Source: Cristatella mucedo
Lineage: Eukaryota > Bryozoa > Phylactolaemata > Cristatellidae
Assembly: GCA_009760855.2 (NCBI GenBank)
Contig: WPIO01000014.1
Span: forward strand, 6,607,501 to 6,671,500
Length of the DNA: 64,000 nucleotides
Direction: 5' to 3'
Below, one piece after another: positions 53,915-64,000 of this stretch; the first letter of the stretch is position 1; each line of letters starts with the position of its first letter. A model generated the notes under the pieces. That model was not told where the DNA came from. It ran no database searches and saw only the letters and a program-made list of their open reading frames with translations. A program made the position numbers and the translations under genes.

Positions 53915-54092
53915 GTGAGCCGTGATGGCACACTAGGTAAGGTGGTTGCTTTCACGACCTCGGTCCCGAGGTCGTGAAAGCAACCTGCGGTGGGCGATTC
54001 TTTATCGCCACTTCAAGCGGTGGCGATAGCCGTAAGGCTCTTCTGTCGCTATAAAAAAGAGGCTGTTTAATCAGCTAGGATTTTTTTTTTAA
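53915..54092 (+). mobile_element. SINE family 1 with a palindromic rearrangement
   Basis: gtgagccgtgatggcacact, aggtaaggtggttgctttca head with A box, body cgattctttatcgcc, gatagccgtaaggctcttc, tgtcgctat, aaagaggctgtttaatcagc, T-rich end. Between head and body the normal B box is replaced by an inverted copy of the head (see 53945-53984). Confidence 0.9.
53945..53984. repeat. Perfect 19-bp-arm palindrome
   Basis: gttgctttcacgacctcgg, a 2-base spacer (tc), and its exact reverse complement. In other SINE 1 copies the right part reads gaggtcgtgggttcgattcc. Confidence 0.97.
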
Positions 54093-54699
54093 GCTCTTAC
54101 AGATGCGGCCTGAGCAAGTATATCCGCCGAGTACGCAGCAAACATCAGGCGCGGAGGCAGAAGGAGGTGGAAGAATCCTCTTGACAAGTGCAACAATGTC
54201 CTGTAGTGGAAGGTCCACCGGTTTACACCGCGCCACCGCCGTCTTTAGCAGGGGATGACACTTAGCGGAAGGGTGCTTATGAGCATTGCCTTTCGTCGGG
54301 TCTCCTCTGAAAAACTGTTCTCCTGGCACATCCTCTCGGCAATCGCAACGCAGTCTGAGTTCGTCTGCTCCCAGAATACTGGCGGAGCTCTCGTACCACG
54401 TGGGTTGCTGCCGTTCCTGCTTGCTCCACGCAAAGTGCTTTTCCAAATGCCGCCCTCGCCGCTGCTACTGTTTTTGTGCAGGCAGTCGCGAACAGACAGA
54501 GATAGATTCGACAATACGGCAGACAGTGTATTAGCAATTGCAGGAAGCCAAGCAAGAGCACACGAACGTCAGGGCCGACCCTAGCCCCGGAGAATCTCGA
54601 AGTTTATTATTGGGTCCATTGTCCTTCGTGAATTTCCGCCGACGTCGTACGCTCAGATGGTACATGGGAACCAACAAATAGTATTTAACACGTGTTTTC

Positions 54700-57295
54700 A
54701 GAAGCCACAGTTTCCAAAATCTCAAAGCTCATTCTGACATAGACTACCATACAACTTGCTGAGGAGAGCATTGTCTTCTTCAAGGATATGCTATCTAGAT
54801 CATGGTTCCTCTGGTAATGATGACAATAATTATATCAATTACAGTAGGCGATTCATGTTGCACCCTAGGAGAACTAAACCTGCGCGGGTGTTTTACATCT
54901 CCCTGCAAGAAAATCAATGACCCTACCAGGTCAGTAAGCGGAGCATAAGGCTCAGCGTTTCAAACTTGAAAAGAATGCAATATTGCTTTTTATTTAAACC
55001 ATGACCTGGATGTGAATGCGCTCATTAACATAGTATGCAGATCTTTCATTAAAATGTGCGGTAGTATCATCAGAATAGACGTATGAAGAGTACAGGGCCT
55101 AACGAGCTACGGGGTTACAATCGAGCAGGTAGACACAGCGGCAGTATATTTCCACTTAATTGAGATATTTCACTTACAGTCCACTGCAGCATATCGTTTT
55201 TCCTGCAAGAGCATCTTGCTTCTTCCCGCTCGAAATTAGATAAGAATCCTTCAACTGGTAATGTGCGTTGATTACATTAAAGCCTGGGGGCCAGCTCATG
55301 CACTGACTGTGCTATTGAAATAAAAAACAGAAAATGCTCGAAAAAAGATCTTGCATATTGAATCTAGAGGGACAGGTAAGGCTGTTCAAGCAGAATAGAC
55401 AAAACGAATGTTAGGCATGAAGAATGACATGCTGCAGCTTCGAGATTTCTCTGACATTTCACATTTATCATACCACCCATAGCGTTTCGTGGGTCTGCTC
55501 ACTTACGGCTGCTTTTATTCACATCAAGATATTGTTAGATCTCCTAATCTCTCCTAACTAGGTAAATTTCAAGCTAGAATTCCAGCCGGGATAAATGTGA
55601 ACATCAAAAACCATGCTTGGTTGATGAATGACAGAGAATCACAATAATAATTCACAGTCGGGAAACCAAGAGCTGACCCTAATGGTTCAGAGAGAAACTT
55701 AGTACAGTTGCTTAGCGTATATTGAGAAAGAGTGTGGTGCAAAATCTCTTGGTCAAGATTGTTTTTGTGATGCAAGCATATAGCACAGTGCATGTGTTTC
55801 CCTAAGGGTAGATATATCAGCTTAGTGAATTACCTCTCCACAGAGTGGGCATGATTTTAGTTTCTGTATAAGCGGAAAATCCCTACAGTCTTTGAATGAC
55901 AACAAATGATAGCAACATGATAACAAATGTGAATGAAAGACAACCATGTGGGAACAACTGCTCATGACGATGTCTTTAATGAAGCCAGTACGTGAAGTTG
56001 GAGCCTGGCAGTGAAAAAGACAATCTTTCGATTGGTTTCGCCGAGCCTGGCTATTTTCAAGTGGCTGAGCCAAGAGCGATGGGGGGCATTTACCCCACTT
56101 CCACAGCAGCACAACGACCTGGCGAACGGCATTCTCCTGTATCTCTTGACCAACAACGTTATATGTCCTAATCCCACTCGTTGAACAACCACCGAGTTCT
56201 TGTGAAATAAACACTCCGATTTTGCGGCATCACTTCTCATTGATTGTGGGCCTTTCCCCATCTATACGAAAATCATGCGGGCCTTGCCCACTACATATGC
56301 ATGCTGCAGGTCTTGCCCCTCCTAGCGCAAAAATCTTGGCTTCTCCACTGGTAGTTTCAATTGCTGCTTAAGTAGTTAGTATGCATAGCTTGCCACAAAC
56401 AGATTTTTAGTCATTCTTACACAATACAAATACACAGTCGGGCATCTGCTTTACTACGGCACTTTAAAACTCGCACGGATATTGTATTACCACTGAGCCG
56501 ATTGACTTCCATACTGGATCGAGTGACACCAGTGCGCCTCCTGCGCGGAGGTCAACAAGATCCTCTCCATAAACAGTCCTCCATTTGGCAATCTGTGTTG
56601 ACACAAACATTGTTTACGACGAAGGCTATTTGGTTTACCAAGAATGCGGTTTATTGAGCAATAAGCAGAAATTGACTGAGTCATTTCTCCAAGACCTTAT
56701 TGGTCGGAAAACGGCATACGGTAGGTAGATTACTTAGATGATACAACATGGCCATAGTTAGACGAGCAAGCTGCTTACTTGCTTCTTTTCTTACCTTGCG
56801 CAAGGCTCATGCGATAGGTCACACAGGCAAAATGGTCATACTAGAAAATTAAAGTAAATAATCTGGCACATGGTGATGCATGAGGATTGATGATTTTGGT
56901 CACAGATGTCGCTTAACTGGTGTTCTCCATGTTCATCTTGTTCTGGATGCCACACGATTGACGTGACACTTGAATTCACTATTCATGTGTCCGTGCCAGC
57001 AGTTACTTGTTTGTCAAGTACACTCCTTTCCCGTGTAGTTTGTTTGACACTACGAAACGATAGTATAGACAGATCTCTTTTGATTTTCAGCAGGTTATTT
57101 TGCCCTACAATAGATCAGTCTCACCACAGATCGTGTTCTAATGTACTCACGCATAAGTAGTAGCTACCGTATATAGGTAACTGATATTGATGCATAATAA
57201 TTGCAGGTTGAGATAGAAGCCAGAAGCAGTTCCTGACATAAGGTGCATACGAACTGAAGGTCCGACCACCAAAAGGCTTCAATTTAGTTCAAGGA
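54700..57295. other. Unassigned AT-rich sequence
   Basis: A 130-codon and a 99-codon minus frame overlap in different phases at 55.8-56.3 kb. I recognise no domain and no splice structure that ties them to a gene. Confidence 0.35.
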
Positions 57296-57299
57296 ATGG

Positions 57300-58480
57300 C
57301 GATAATAATAATAATAATAATGCACTTGATTATGCACCCTCTGAGAACTCAATCTCTCTCTATGTGCTTTACATTTGCTGCAAAGGGAAATGCAATTGAA
57401 TGGTGAGTAATATCATGCTTGATAAACGAACAAAATAAAACACATGGTTAGGGGTGACTAATGTGAGCCGTGATGGCACAGTAGGTAAGGCGGTTGCTTT
57501 CACGACGTCAGTCCCGAGGTCGTGGGTTCGATTCCTGCGGTGGGCGATTCTTTATCGCCGTTGCAAGCGGTGGTGATAGCCGTAAAGGCTCTTCTGTCGC
57601 TATACAAAAAGAGGCAGTTTGATCAGCTATGATTTATTTATTTATTTCACAGGGTCAGCATGCAAATGTGGTTAGTGACAGCATGCACAGTGTCAGCACG
57701 CATAAGCACATCAAGGACGAATCACAGGGACCCACTAAATGCTGTCCTAAATTGGTGTCTTTTTAAGTTCTTTTAAATTTGGTCAGGTCAGGGGATGTTC
57801 TGACGCAAGTCGGGAGGGAGTTCCAGGCTTTGGGAGCGTACGAACTAAATGCACGGTCTCCACAGGATTTGAGGTTTGTACGAGGTATTTCTAGACTGTT
57901 CGATTCCGAAAAGCGGGTGGTACGATGCTTGGCCTGATGGGGTAGTATATCTGAAAGATTGGCTGGAGCCATAGAATTAAGGGACCTAAAAGTGAGCGAC
58001 AAAACCTTGAAGTCAATCCGTTGCTTGACTGGTGGCCAGTTCAGGTCGGCGAGAAGTGGAGTAATGTGGCAACTGCAACGCTCACGACAGACAAGCCTAG
58101 CTGCAGAGTTTTGCACCAGCTGCAATCGCCTGATCGCACATGCTGGTAGGCCAGTAAGCAGTGAGTTGCAGAAGTCAAGACGGGATGTCACGAATGCATG
58201 GACCAACTTGGACGTGGTGTCCTTATCTAAACAAGCCCAAATTTTAGCAATGTTATGAAGCTGAAATAGGCAGATTTGACTGTGGAGCTTATATGGTCGT
58301 CTAACGAGAGATCTTTTTGGAATATGGCTCCTAGATTTCGAGCTGATTTAACAGGGGGTATGCTGGCAGAGCGATATCCGTGGAAGCCGAGGTTTGAATG
58401 GTGCAAGTGCACATCGCAGGAGCAAGAAGGTCTGATTGCTGGGCTGCAGCAAGTGAGCGAAGCGAGCTGTAGGCTCAAAG
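57300..58480 (-). mobile_element. LINE family B 3' part with coding end, UTR and (ATT)n tail
   Basis: Best family B copy. The minus frame 58206-57763 encodes SRLDFCNSLLTGLPACAIRR, SAARLVCRERCSCHITPLL, LKSCGDRAFSSYAPKAWNSL, the C-terminal region of CR1/L2-clade reverse-transcriptase proteins. Upstream to 58480 it adds SARNLGAIFQKDLSLDDHIS. The 3' UTR runs to 57300 and ends in att triplets. A SINE family 1 copy sits in the UTR. Confidence 0.9.
57463..57648 (+). mobile_element. SINE family 1, full length, nested in LINE B
   Basis: gtgagccgtgatggcacagt, aggtaaggcggttgctttca (A box), cgaggtcgtgggttcgattcc (B box), ggcgattctttatcgcc, gatagccgtaaaggctcttc, tgtcgctatac, (ttta)n tail. The flanking LINE UTR is continuous when compared with 23.6 kb. 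Confidence 0.93.
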
Positions 58481-58599
58481 ACGGTCTTAAAGTCGTCCCT
58501 GTGTTAGATATCGAGCCAGTAAAACTCAGAATGAGTTCGCGTCCTGTGGCAGCTACGCCATGGACGACAGAGCAGACGAACTAAGAGAATATGAAATAG

Positions 58600-61320
58600 G
58601 GGCATGCAAACGCGGCTAAAAAAACAATTCACGAGCTATTAGTAATTAAAGTAATTATAATAAAATTTCAGTCCTACTCAAATGCTATCGATAAGTTTTT
58701 GGAATAAAGAATCTGTTACAGCTCATTGAAAAGTTGTTTTTCATCTATCCATCCCTAATTTAATCCCAAGAAACCACGGCAACCAGGAACTGCACAACTG
58801 ATTGCGAGGCTAGCTACGATTGATAATGGTAGGTCGTGCCTGCTGAATCAGCTGCAATCTTCCCTGTCTACGTTCTTCCGTAAGGATGACAGTGTGGGCA
58901 ACACAATAGCTAAGGTGACACTCAAAATGAAATTACTCGGCATGGATTTCACTAGACAAGTTACGACAGTCAGGGAATTGAAATAGGGCAAATCTTATTA
59001 ACCCATGATCTAAGCACAGCATGTTGAATATTTCACTTACCCAAAATTTTCATGGCAGGCTAAGTCACAACTATTGAGACTTTGGTTCTGTAAAGAATGC
59101 AGTTGAAAAGATTTTGCATAAATCGCCCTTCAATGTTCTATATCTGTCTACGAGATAAGATCAGAGTGATTGCTGTGGGGAAAATATAATTGAGCGCTTT
59201 AGAGTAATAACCCCATTAGTCTGGTCATGAAGTGTGAGCACCTTACCTCTGGTGTAATATGAATGGGCATTAAAGCTACTTATTACCCTTATTACCTCGT
59301 ACCTTCTTTACAACGGCTGCTTAATTCGGCCACACGAAGAGTATTCGAAGTGTCTGAATCACAACAATACACTAAATTTGTATTGTACAATTTCGATGGT
59401 TAAAAGGAAAAAAAGAATGCAACTAGGGCTGATGCACGCATAAAAAGTAGCCAGAGATTTTGCTCATAGTTTTCATTGTTTAAATTTATTAAATTAGAAA
59501 ATTAAAATCAGAAAGCTCTCATCAGATTCAGCAGAGTAGCGGCACTTAAATGGTAAAATCCATAATACTGAAAAGAAGTGGTGTAGATCTTGTTAATAGA
59601 AGTAGGATGTTGTTGCACCATCGTTAACTAACGCATTTCTACGAGATGTTTTGTTGTTAAACTTTGCCCGATTATACATCTAATTTCCTTTTTTTCATGC
59701 TTTAGGTAGTTTGTTTATCCATTACGCTTACGATATATTTTGTCTTAGCCCTCTACTTTCATTTCAACCCAGAATCAAAGACCGAAAATTCAGTCAACAG
59801 CCCTGAATGATACTTCTCTGAATAATTGAATATTTTAATAGCCGGTAAAAAGCCTGACAAGTTCATTTTGGCAAATATCTCTCAAATTTGTCCAAGACGC
59901 ATAGCATGCTTGAAAGTCAAACGTGCTCTTGTAAAAAATCGTGGAGAAGCACGTCGTGTTCAGTGACTAAGCGTAATCCCACAGACTTTCAGCGGCTGAC
60001 TGGGCAGCTAATTAGCCAGAACCTGCGTGACTGGGTGTAGTCACTGAGGGGCTACGTGACGAAAAAAGAAGCAAGAAATTTCGACCTGTACAAATGCTGG
60101 TAAAGATTTAGCAACACGCGCTGCTTCTAAGCTTTTTAATATATTTCAGAGGCATCGTTTGGATTCAAGCATAAAATACTTTTTAGCCGGCAAGCTCTTT
60201 CATAGATCAAGGCTGTCATTGATATCTTCATTGTCAAAGATTCTGGGCCAAAAAGCGAGCCATACTTCCAATAATACACGCGCGCCGATGCCCGGTGCAT
60301 AGTAAATTGCTATGGCTGTGTTCTGGGCACATTGTCTAAGTAAAACCAGGCAATTGTCCATTCTGGCTTGGAAGTCGTGGTGTCTGGTAGTCAATTTAGG
60401 ACAGCAAAAGTTCATTGACTGGTTCAATCATTTTTTATTCAGTTACACAGAATCTTTTGAGCCTTATGAATTCAAATAGGCTCATATTGCAGGTTGATAG
60501 ACATATGAGCGCCATGGTTTTACGATCGGTCAATGCAAGTAATGTGGAATTTTGCACTATTGCATCAGAAATGTTTAGAAAATGGCACGATTGTCTAGAG
60601 TAAGTAGATGTGGACCCAGCACTGAATTTTAAAGTACAGCACATATTTTTTGACCTGCAATTCTCAATTGTCAGCTAGCTAATAGTGTGTGGCCAAAAGC
60701 AAAATCTCCGCAGCATCCTATCTTATCACAAAATGGCGACAAATTTCACTTTGCCATGCAGGCACTCTGAAACCACTTGGTTTTACATGCAATACTTTGG
60801 TGCCTAAATCGTCTTTAACTCTTTTTCAGAGAAGTCTCGGCTTCCCAGTGTAATGTATCGCCTCCAGTAACTCAACAAAGTCACAAGTACTGAGTTCTAC
60901 ATGGGAGAGTCAGGTTGAGAGACTAACGTTCCGTATTTTGACCATTAACGTAACGAATCAATTAATTCAAAGTCAATGAGGGCATGGATTTTTGAAGGCC
61001 CCTCGGCAGGTAATGTGAGGAATGATGAACCGTAAATATTAACTGCTGAGCTAGTTGGTTAGTAATGCAAATTTAGAAGTAGACTCCATTCAATGCCCTC
61101 CCCAGGCAACGATTCGGATTCTCATTGCAAAAAGGGTCAAAAAATGAATGTCGAAGATGTCACGTTCATTTGGGTCTCCAAAAAATTATCCGATGATAAT
61201 ATTCACTAAAAATGTAAAAGCCTTTAAATCTCACGTCCCGTCTTAGGCAAAATCTCTGCACATTGCCAGCACAGCATTGAGAATATTACGGCCCAGCTGG
61301 AATACCGACTTTGGTTGTCT
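58600..61320. other. Unassigned AT-rich sequence
   Basis: No recognised coding or repeat family. A 75-codon minus frame at 60.20-60.43 kb has no known motif. Confidence 0.4.
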
Positions 61321-61329
61321 CTCTGCTAG

Positions 61330-62600
61330 TTCTGCTGAATCTCTCGGGCAGCGTTGGATGCCATTTACAATACCAGTTCATCTTGAGCGCATGTAATCTC
61401 GCCTGCCCACTTCCTGCTTAGATATTCTCGCCGTGGAAGACGTCAACAGCGTCAAGTTCCAATGCAAACGTTATGGCAGTAAGCCTTTAAATTTGACAGC
61501 GGTTTCTCTTGGTAATTTACACTCTCCGTCTTGCTGATGAAAGTACCCAATGCAACCTAGGCTTTTGCTTAAGCTAATGCTGCACAGAGCTATATCAATG
61601 CTTCGATTGGTCATAGCCTTCTATCAACTTCAACTCACTAAAATTACTTGCAGTTTGCATTTTCCATCTGAGCTTGGGTGACAGCAAAAGCTCACTATTG
61701 GATCTTTCACAGAACCAGTTCCGTGTGTGAGGGCTAATGTATTATCGTTCGGAAGCTGATAAGCCTCCACCCCTGGATGGCAGCAAACCTTCTCAAATTG
61801 AATAATGATACAATCAACTTTCTAGTTATGGGCAAACCAAGTATGACTCAGATATTGGAAAACTTACCTCTCAAGATCGGCTACGCTAGCATAGCTTTGT
61901 CTGCATCTGCCCGAAATCTAGACGTTCTGTTCCAAAGCGACCTTTCACCAAATGACCACATCTGCTCCGGAGTCAAGTATGCTTACTTGTAGCTTCATAA
62001 CGGTGCTAGAATTCGGGCTTGCTTAGACAGCGATAATACATCCTAATTGGCTCATGCATTTATAACATCCCGTCTCGACTTTTGTAAGTAACTGCTTTCT
62101 GGCCTACCGGCCTCTGCAATCAAATGCTTACAGTTGATGCGAAACTCTGCAGCTAGGCTTATCTGTCGTGAGCATTGCAGTTGTCACATCACGGCATTTC
62201 TCTCCAACCCGCACTTGCTACCGGTCAAGCAGCTATCTACTTTCAGGTTCTGTCACTCACGTGCAGGTCCCTTCATGTTCTGGCTTCAGCCTACCTATCG
62301 AACAACCCATCAATAGGTTTGGTATCATACCACCTGCTTCTCTGAATCAAATTGCTTAGCTACACTTTGTATGAACTTCGTCATTTGGCGACCGTACCTT
62401 TAGTTCGCATGCTCCCAAAGCCTGGAAAGCACGCTCGACATTTAAAAAGACGCCGAAAACGCGCCTGTTCATCACCGCATTTAGTGGGTCCTTGTGATTC
62501 GTCCTTTGTGTTCTTATGCTTGCTGACACTGCATGCTTTGACTAATCAAATGCCGACCAACATGTGGATTTCACCTCTAACCATCTTACGCTTGTTGACT
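61330..62600 (+). mobile_element. LINE family B, broken 3' portion
   Basis: Frames contain SARNLDVLFQSDLSPNDHIC (61.9 kb) and [20 protein letters not shown] (62.15 kb), then catgctcccaaagcctgg and the UTR tgggtccttgtgattcgtcc, with tgctgacactgcatgc as in 57.7 kb (reversed). Several frame breaks. Confidence 0.8.
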
Positions 62601-62602
62601 GA

Positions 62603-62666
62603 AGTTAGGTCGAGGACGCCGGGCTGGCCAGTAGGCGACTGCCCGCCCGGCGTCCTCGACCTAACT
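62603..62666. repeat. Inverted repeat, perfect 22-bp arms, 20-base loop
   Basis: Left arm 62603-62624 and right arm 62645-62666 are exact reverse complements, built around gtcgaggacgccgggc. The arms are GC-rich while the surroundings are AT-rich. Confidence 0.97.
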
Positions 62667-62709
62667 CCCGGGCCTTTGGTGCCCGTTACTTATATACCAC
62701 TGTCATAAA

Positions 62710-62973
62710 TCACACCAGCTCATTAACCAACGACGGTGTCATAATCTCCAAATAGCCACATCCCCCCTTGATCTCAAGATCAAATAGGGCAATACCAAAA
62801 CAAAGTATTACAACAGCGCAATCATAATACATGCCGTCCTTAACTGCCTTCTCATCTAGCATAAGACTAGGTAACGGCAGCTTGAAGGAGGCAAGTGAAA
62901 GCATGGCGTTTGCTAACTTGACATCGCTTATCCATAAAGACGGCTCACTTTCTGCTATGGGCATAGTACCCAT
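62710..62973 (-). CDS. Open frame of 87 codons, unknown
   Basis: The frame encodes a plausible mixture: SLWISDVKLANAMLSLASFK, then LPSLMLDEKAVKDGMYYDC, a hydrophobic VVILCFGIALFDLEI and GGCGYLEIMT. The 5' end overlaps a palindrome (62951-62981). I recognise no family and see no splice or start context. It could be an exon or chance. Confidence 0.25.
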   Translation of the reverse strand: MGTMPIAESEPSLWISDVKLANAMLSLASFKLPLPSLMLDEKAVKDGMYYDCAVVILCFGIALFDLEIKGGCGYLEIMTPSLVNELV

Positions 62974-63310
62974 AGCAGAATGTTAAACACGGTCCCAGCG
63001 ACTGTTTGTATTTGCATCAAATAACCACATTTTGATTTATCTTTTTTAGATTTAAGGTTTTGGGTGTAGTGTTTAGGGCTTAGGAGTTTTTGGGGTAAAT
63101 GTTTAGGGTTTAGTTGTTAGATTTTGAATTTTTAGGCATTTGAAATTTTGGGGTTGAGTTTTTAGGCTTTGTGGTCGAGTGTTTAGCTTTAAAGGAAGAA
63201 ATCTAATACGAAAAGATATCTCAAAATGTGTTTATTTAACGTAAATATAAACCGACGCTGGAGACCATGCTTCCCTGCCTGCTATGGGCACACTGCCGAT
63301 AGCAGAAAGG
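62949..63310. repeat. Two related short palindromes flanking a TTTAGGG-like patch
   Basis: ttctgctatggg / cccatagcagaa (12-bp arms, about 62.951-62.981 kb) and the weaker ctgctatgggcacactgccgatagcag near 63.28 kb. Between them, 63.06-63.19 kb carries degenerate gtttagggcttagg and gtttagggtttag steps. Confidence 0.7.
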
Positions 63311-64000
63311 GCGCAGGCTCTGTGCATAAATGACGCCGTATTCACTGTGTAATGAATCTTCGGACGGACGGAGTTACTCGCTTTCACTTGTACCTAAATA
63401 TTTGGAAGCTCTTGCTGCTCAATGATCACAGCCCACTCATCATTATACGAGGCCCCGAGATAGATGGTGTGCATAGTGCTGCTTTTTATGTGTAGATCTG
63501 AGGTTTCGAGCTGTCTGCATATGCACGTGGTATCAGCAAGGCGTTCAGAAGATCATGCCAATGCTGATACCACGTTGAGACTACCACTAACACATGATTA
63601 GGACCAGTGTCCCAAGACTATATTTTTAGCCTGATTCCACCTTTAACATTCTGCTGTGCTTCTTGTGACTGTGTACACTGTTCGTTTACACTCAAGAGCA
63701 AGCTAACATTGAAATCAGCCTAAGACGTGACGATGAAGGGTCAGCCAACCAGAACTTCCTCTTCTGCCGCGACACCGTATTACAGCCGCAGACCGGAGCT
63801 GGCAGCACAAGATGATTGCCTCCTGCGGGGTACCAGGTTGGTAATATCCAGTTTCCTTCGCAGAGAGCCCGTGCACGAGCTTTACGAGTGATTAAACTTA
63901 GCTGGCATAAGTAAACTGATAGCTACTGCTAGAAACTGCGTCTTGTGGCCTGACATAAGCAGCATTACAGAAGCTGAGTACCGGTGCTGCCCACGCTGCA

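Larger units (their letters stand above)
53320..54664. mobile_element. Unit bounded by 155-bp direct repeats, terminal-repeat element candidate
   Basis: 53320-53474 and 54508-54664 are direct repeats: both contain cgacaatacg-cagacagtgta, ttagcaattgcaggaagc and end near atggtaca. They diverge by roughly a fifth in their second half. The 1.03 kb between them includes a SINE family 1 insertion (53.92-54.09 kb). It could be a small non-autonomous terminal-repeat retroelement fossil or a simple segmental duplication. No protein domain is recognised inside. Confidence 0.5.

Noticed and set aside
55569-55793. Minus frame ending FIPAGILA, similar to the M13 FPAGIL motif
   Set aside because: Lies upstream of the gene's first exon, spacing from the TVNYY part does not fit NAFY...FPAGIL, and no other M13 segment is nearby. 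Exon 14 at 4.8 kb is the real one.
57463-57560. tRNA-like A and B boxes in SINE family 1 copies as possible tRNA genes
   Set aside because: The part between the boxes cannot fold as an anticodon arm of normal size and each copy continues into a conserved SINE body and tail.

Overview
The window is a stretch of an animal (metazoan) nuclear genome, read from gene structure and repeats: one gene is cut into many short exons by kilobase-long introns with GT-AG borders, and the rest is CR1/L2-like LINE debris, tRNA-derived SINEs, one fossil LTR retrotransposon and long dinucleotide microsatellites. There is no operon-like coding and no bacterial gene. I cannot place the species; an invertebrate is my guess from the repeat mixture, not a demonstrated fact.

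The one host gene I can support is a neprilysin / endothelin-converting-enzyme-like zinc metallopeptidase (peptidase family M13). It lies on the minus strand, from an N-terminal exon at about 35.9 kb down to the zinc-site exon at 2.04-2.11 kb, and leaves the window at the left edge. I resolve 15 exons. Every junction keeps the reading frame, and in order they encode a long cytosolic tail, a single transmembrane anchor (type II topology), the M13 N-terminal domain, and the catalytic domain as far as the NAFY substrate-binding motif and the HEITH zinc motif. The second zinc motif and the C-terminus lie beyond the left edge. One segment of about 30 residues expected between exons 3 and 4 (the FYxSCM region) is not found. 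The intron where it should lie holds the fossil LTR element.

Layout: 0-2 kb, CT microsatellite and a LINE 3' end. 2-36 kb, the M13 gene, its introns filled with LINE pieces (the best, 13.6-16.04 kb minus, keeps endonuclease and reverse transcriptase motifs), SINEs, microsatellites, and a Ty3/gypsy-like fossil at 26.4-29.3 kb. 36-49 kb, repeats, LINE ends and an unidentified decayed coding block at 39.2-40.1 kb. 49.4-51.2 kb, GC-rich low-complexity DNA made of imperfect GCN/CAG triplets, with an embedded LINE end. 51.5-58.5 kb, SINEs, a LINE with a SINE nested inside it, and a 1.34-kb unit bounded by direct repeats. 58.5-64 kb, mostly unassigned sequence with another LINE fragment, a near-perfect hairpin and a short-palindrome / telomere-like patch.

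Two LINE families (A, tail made of cattacatt; B, tail made of aat/att triplets) and two tRNA-derived SINE families (1 and 2) are each seen in several copies. They explain most of the open frames outside the M13 gene.
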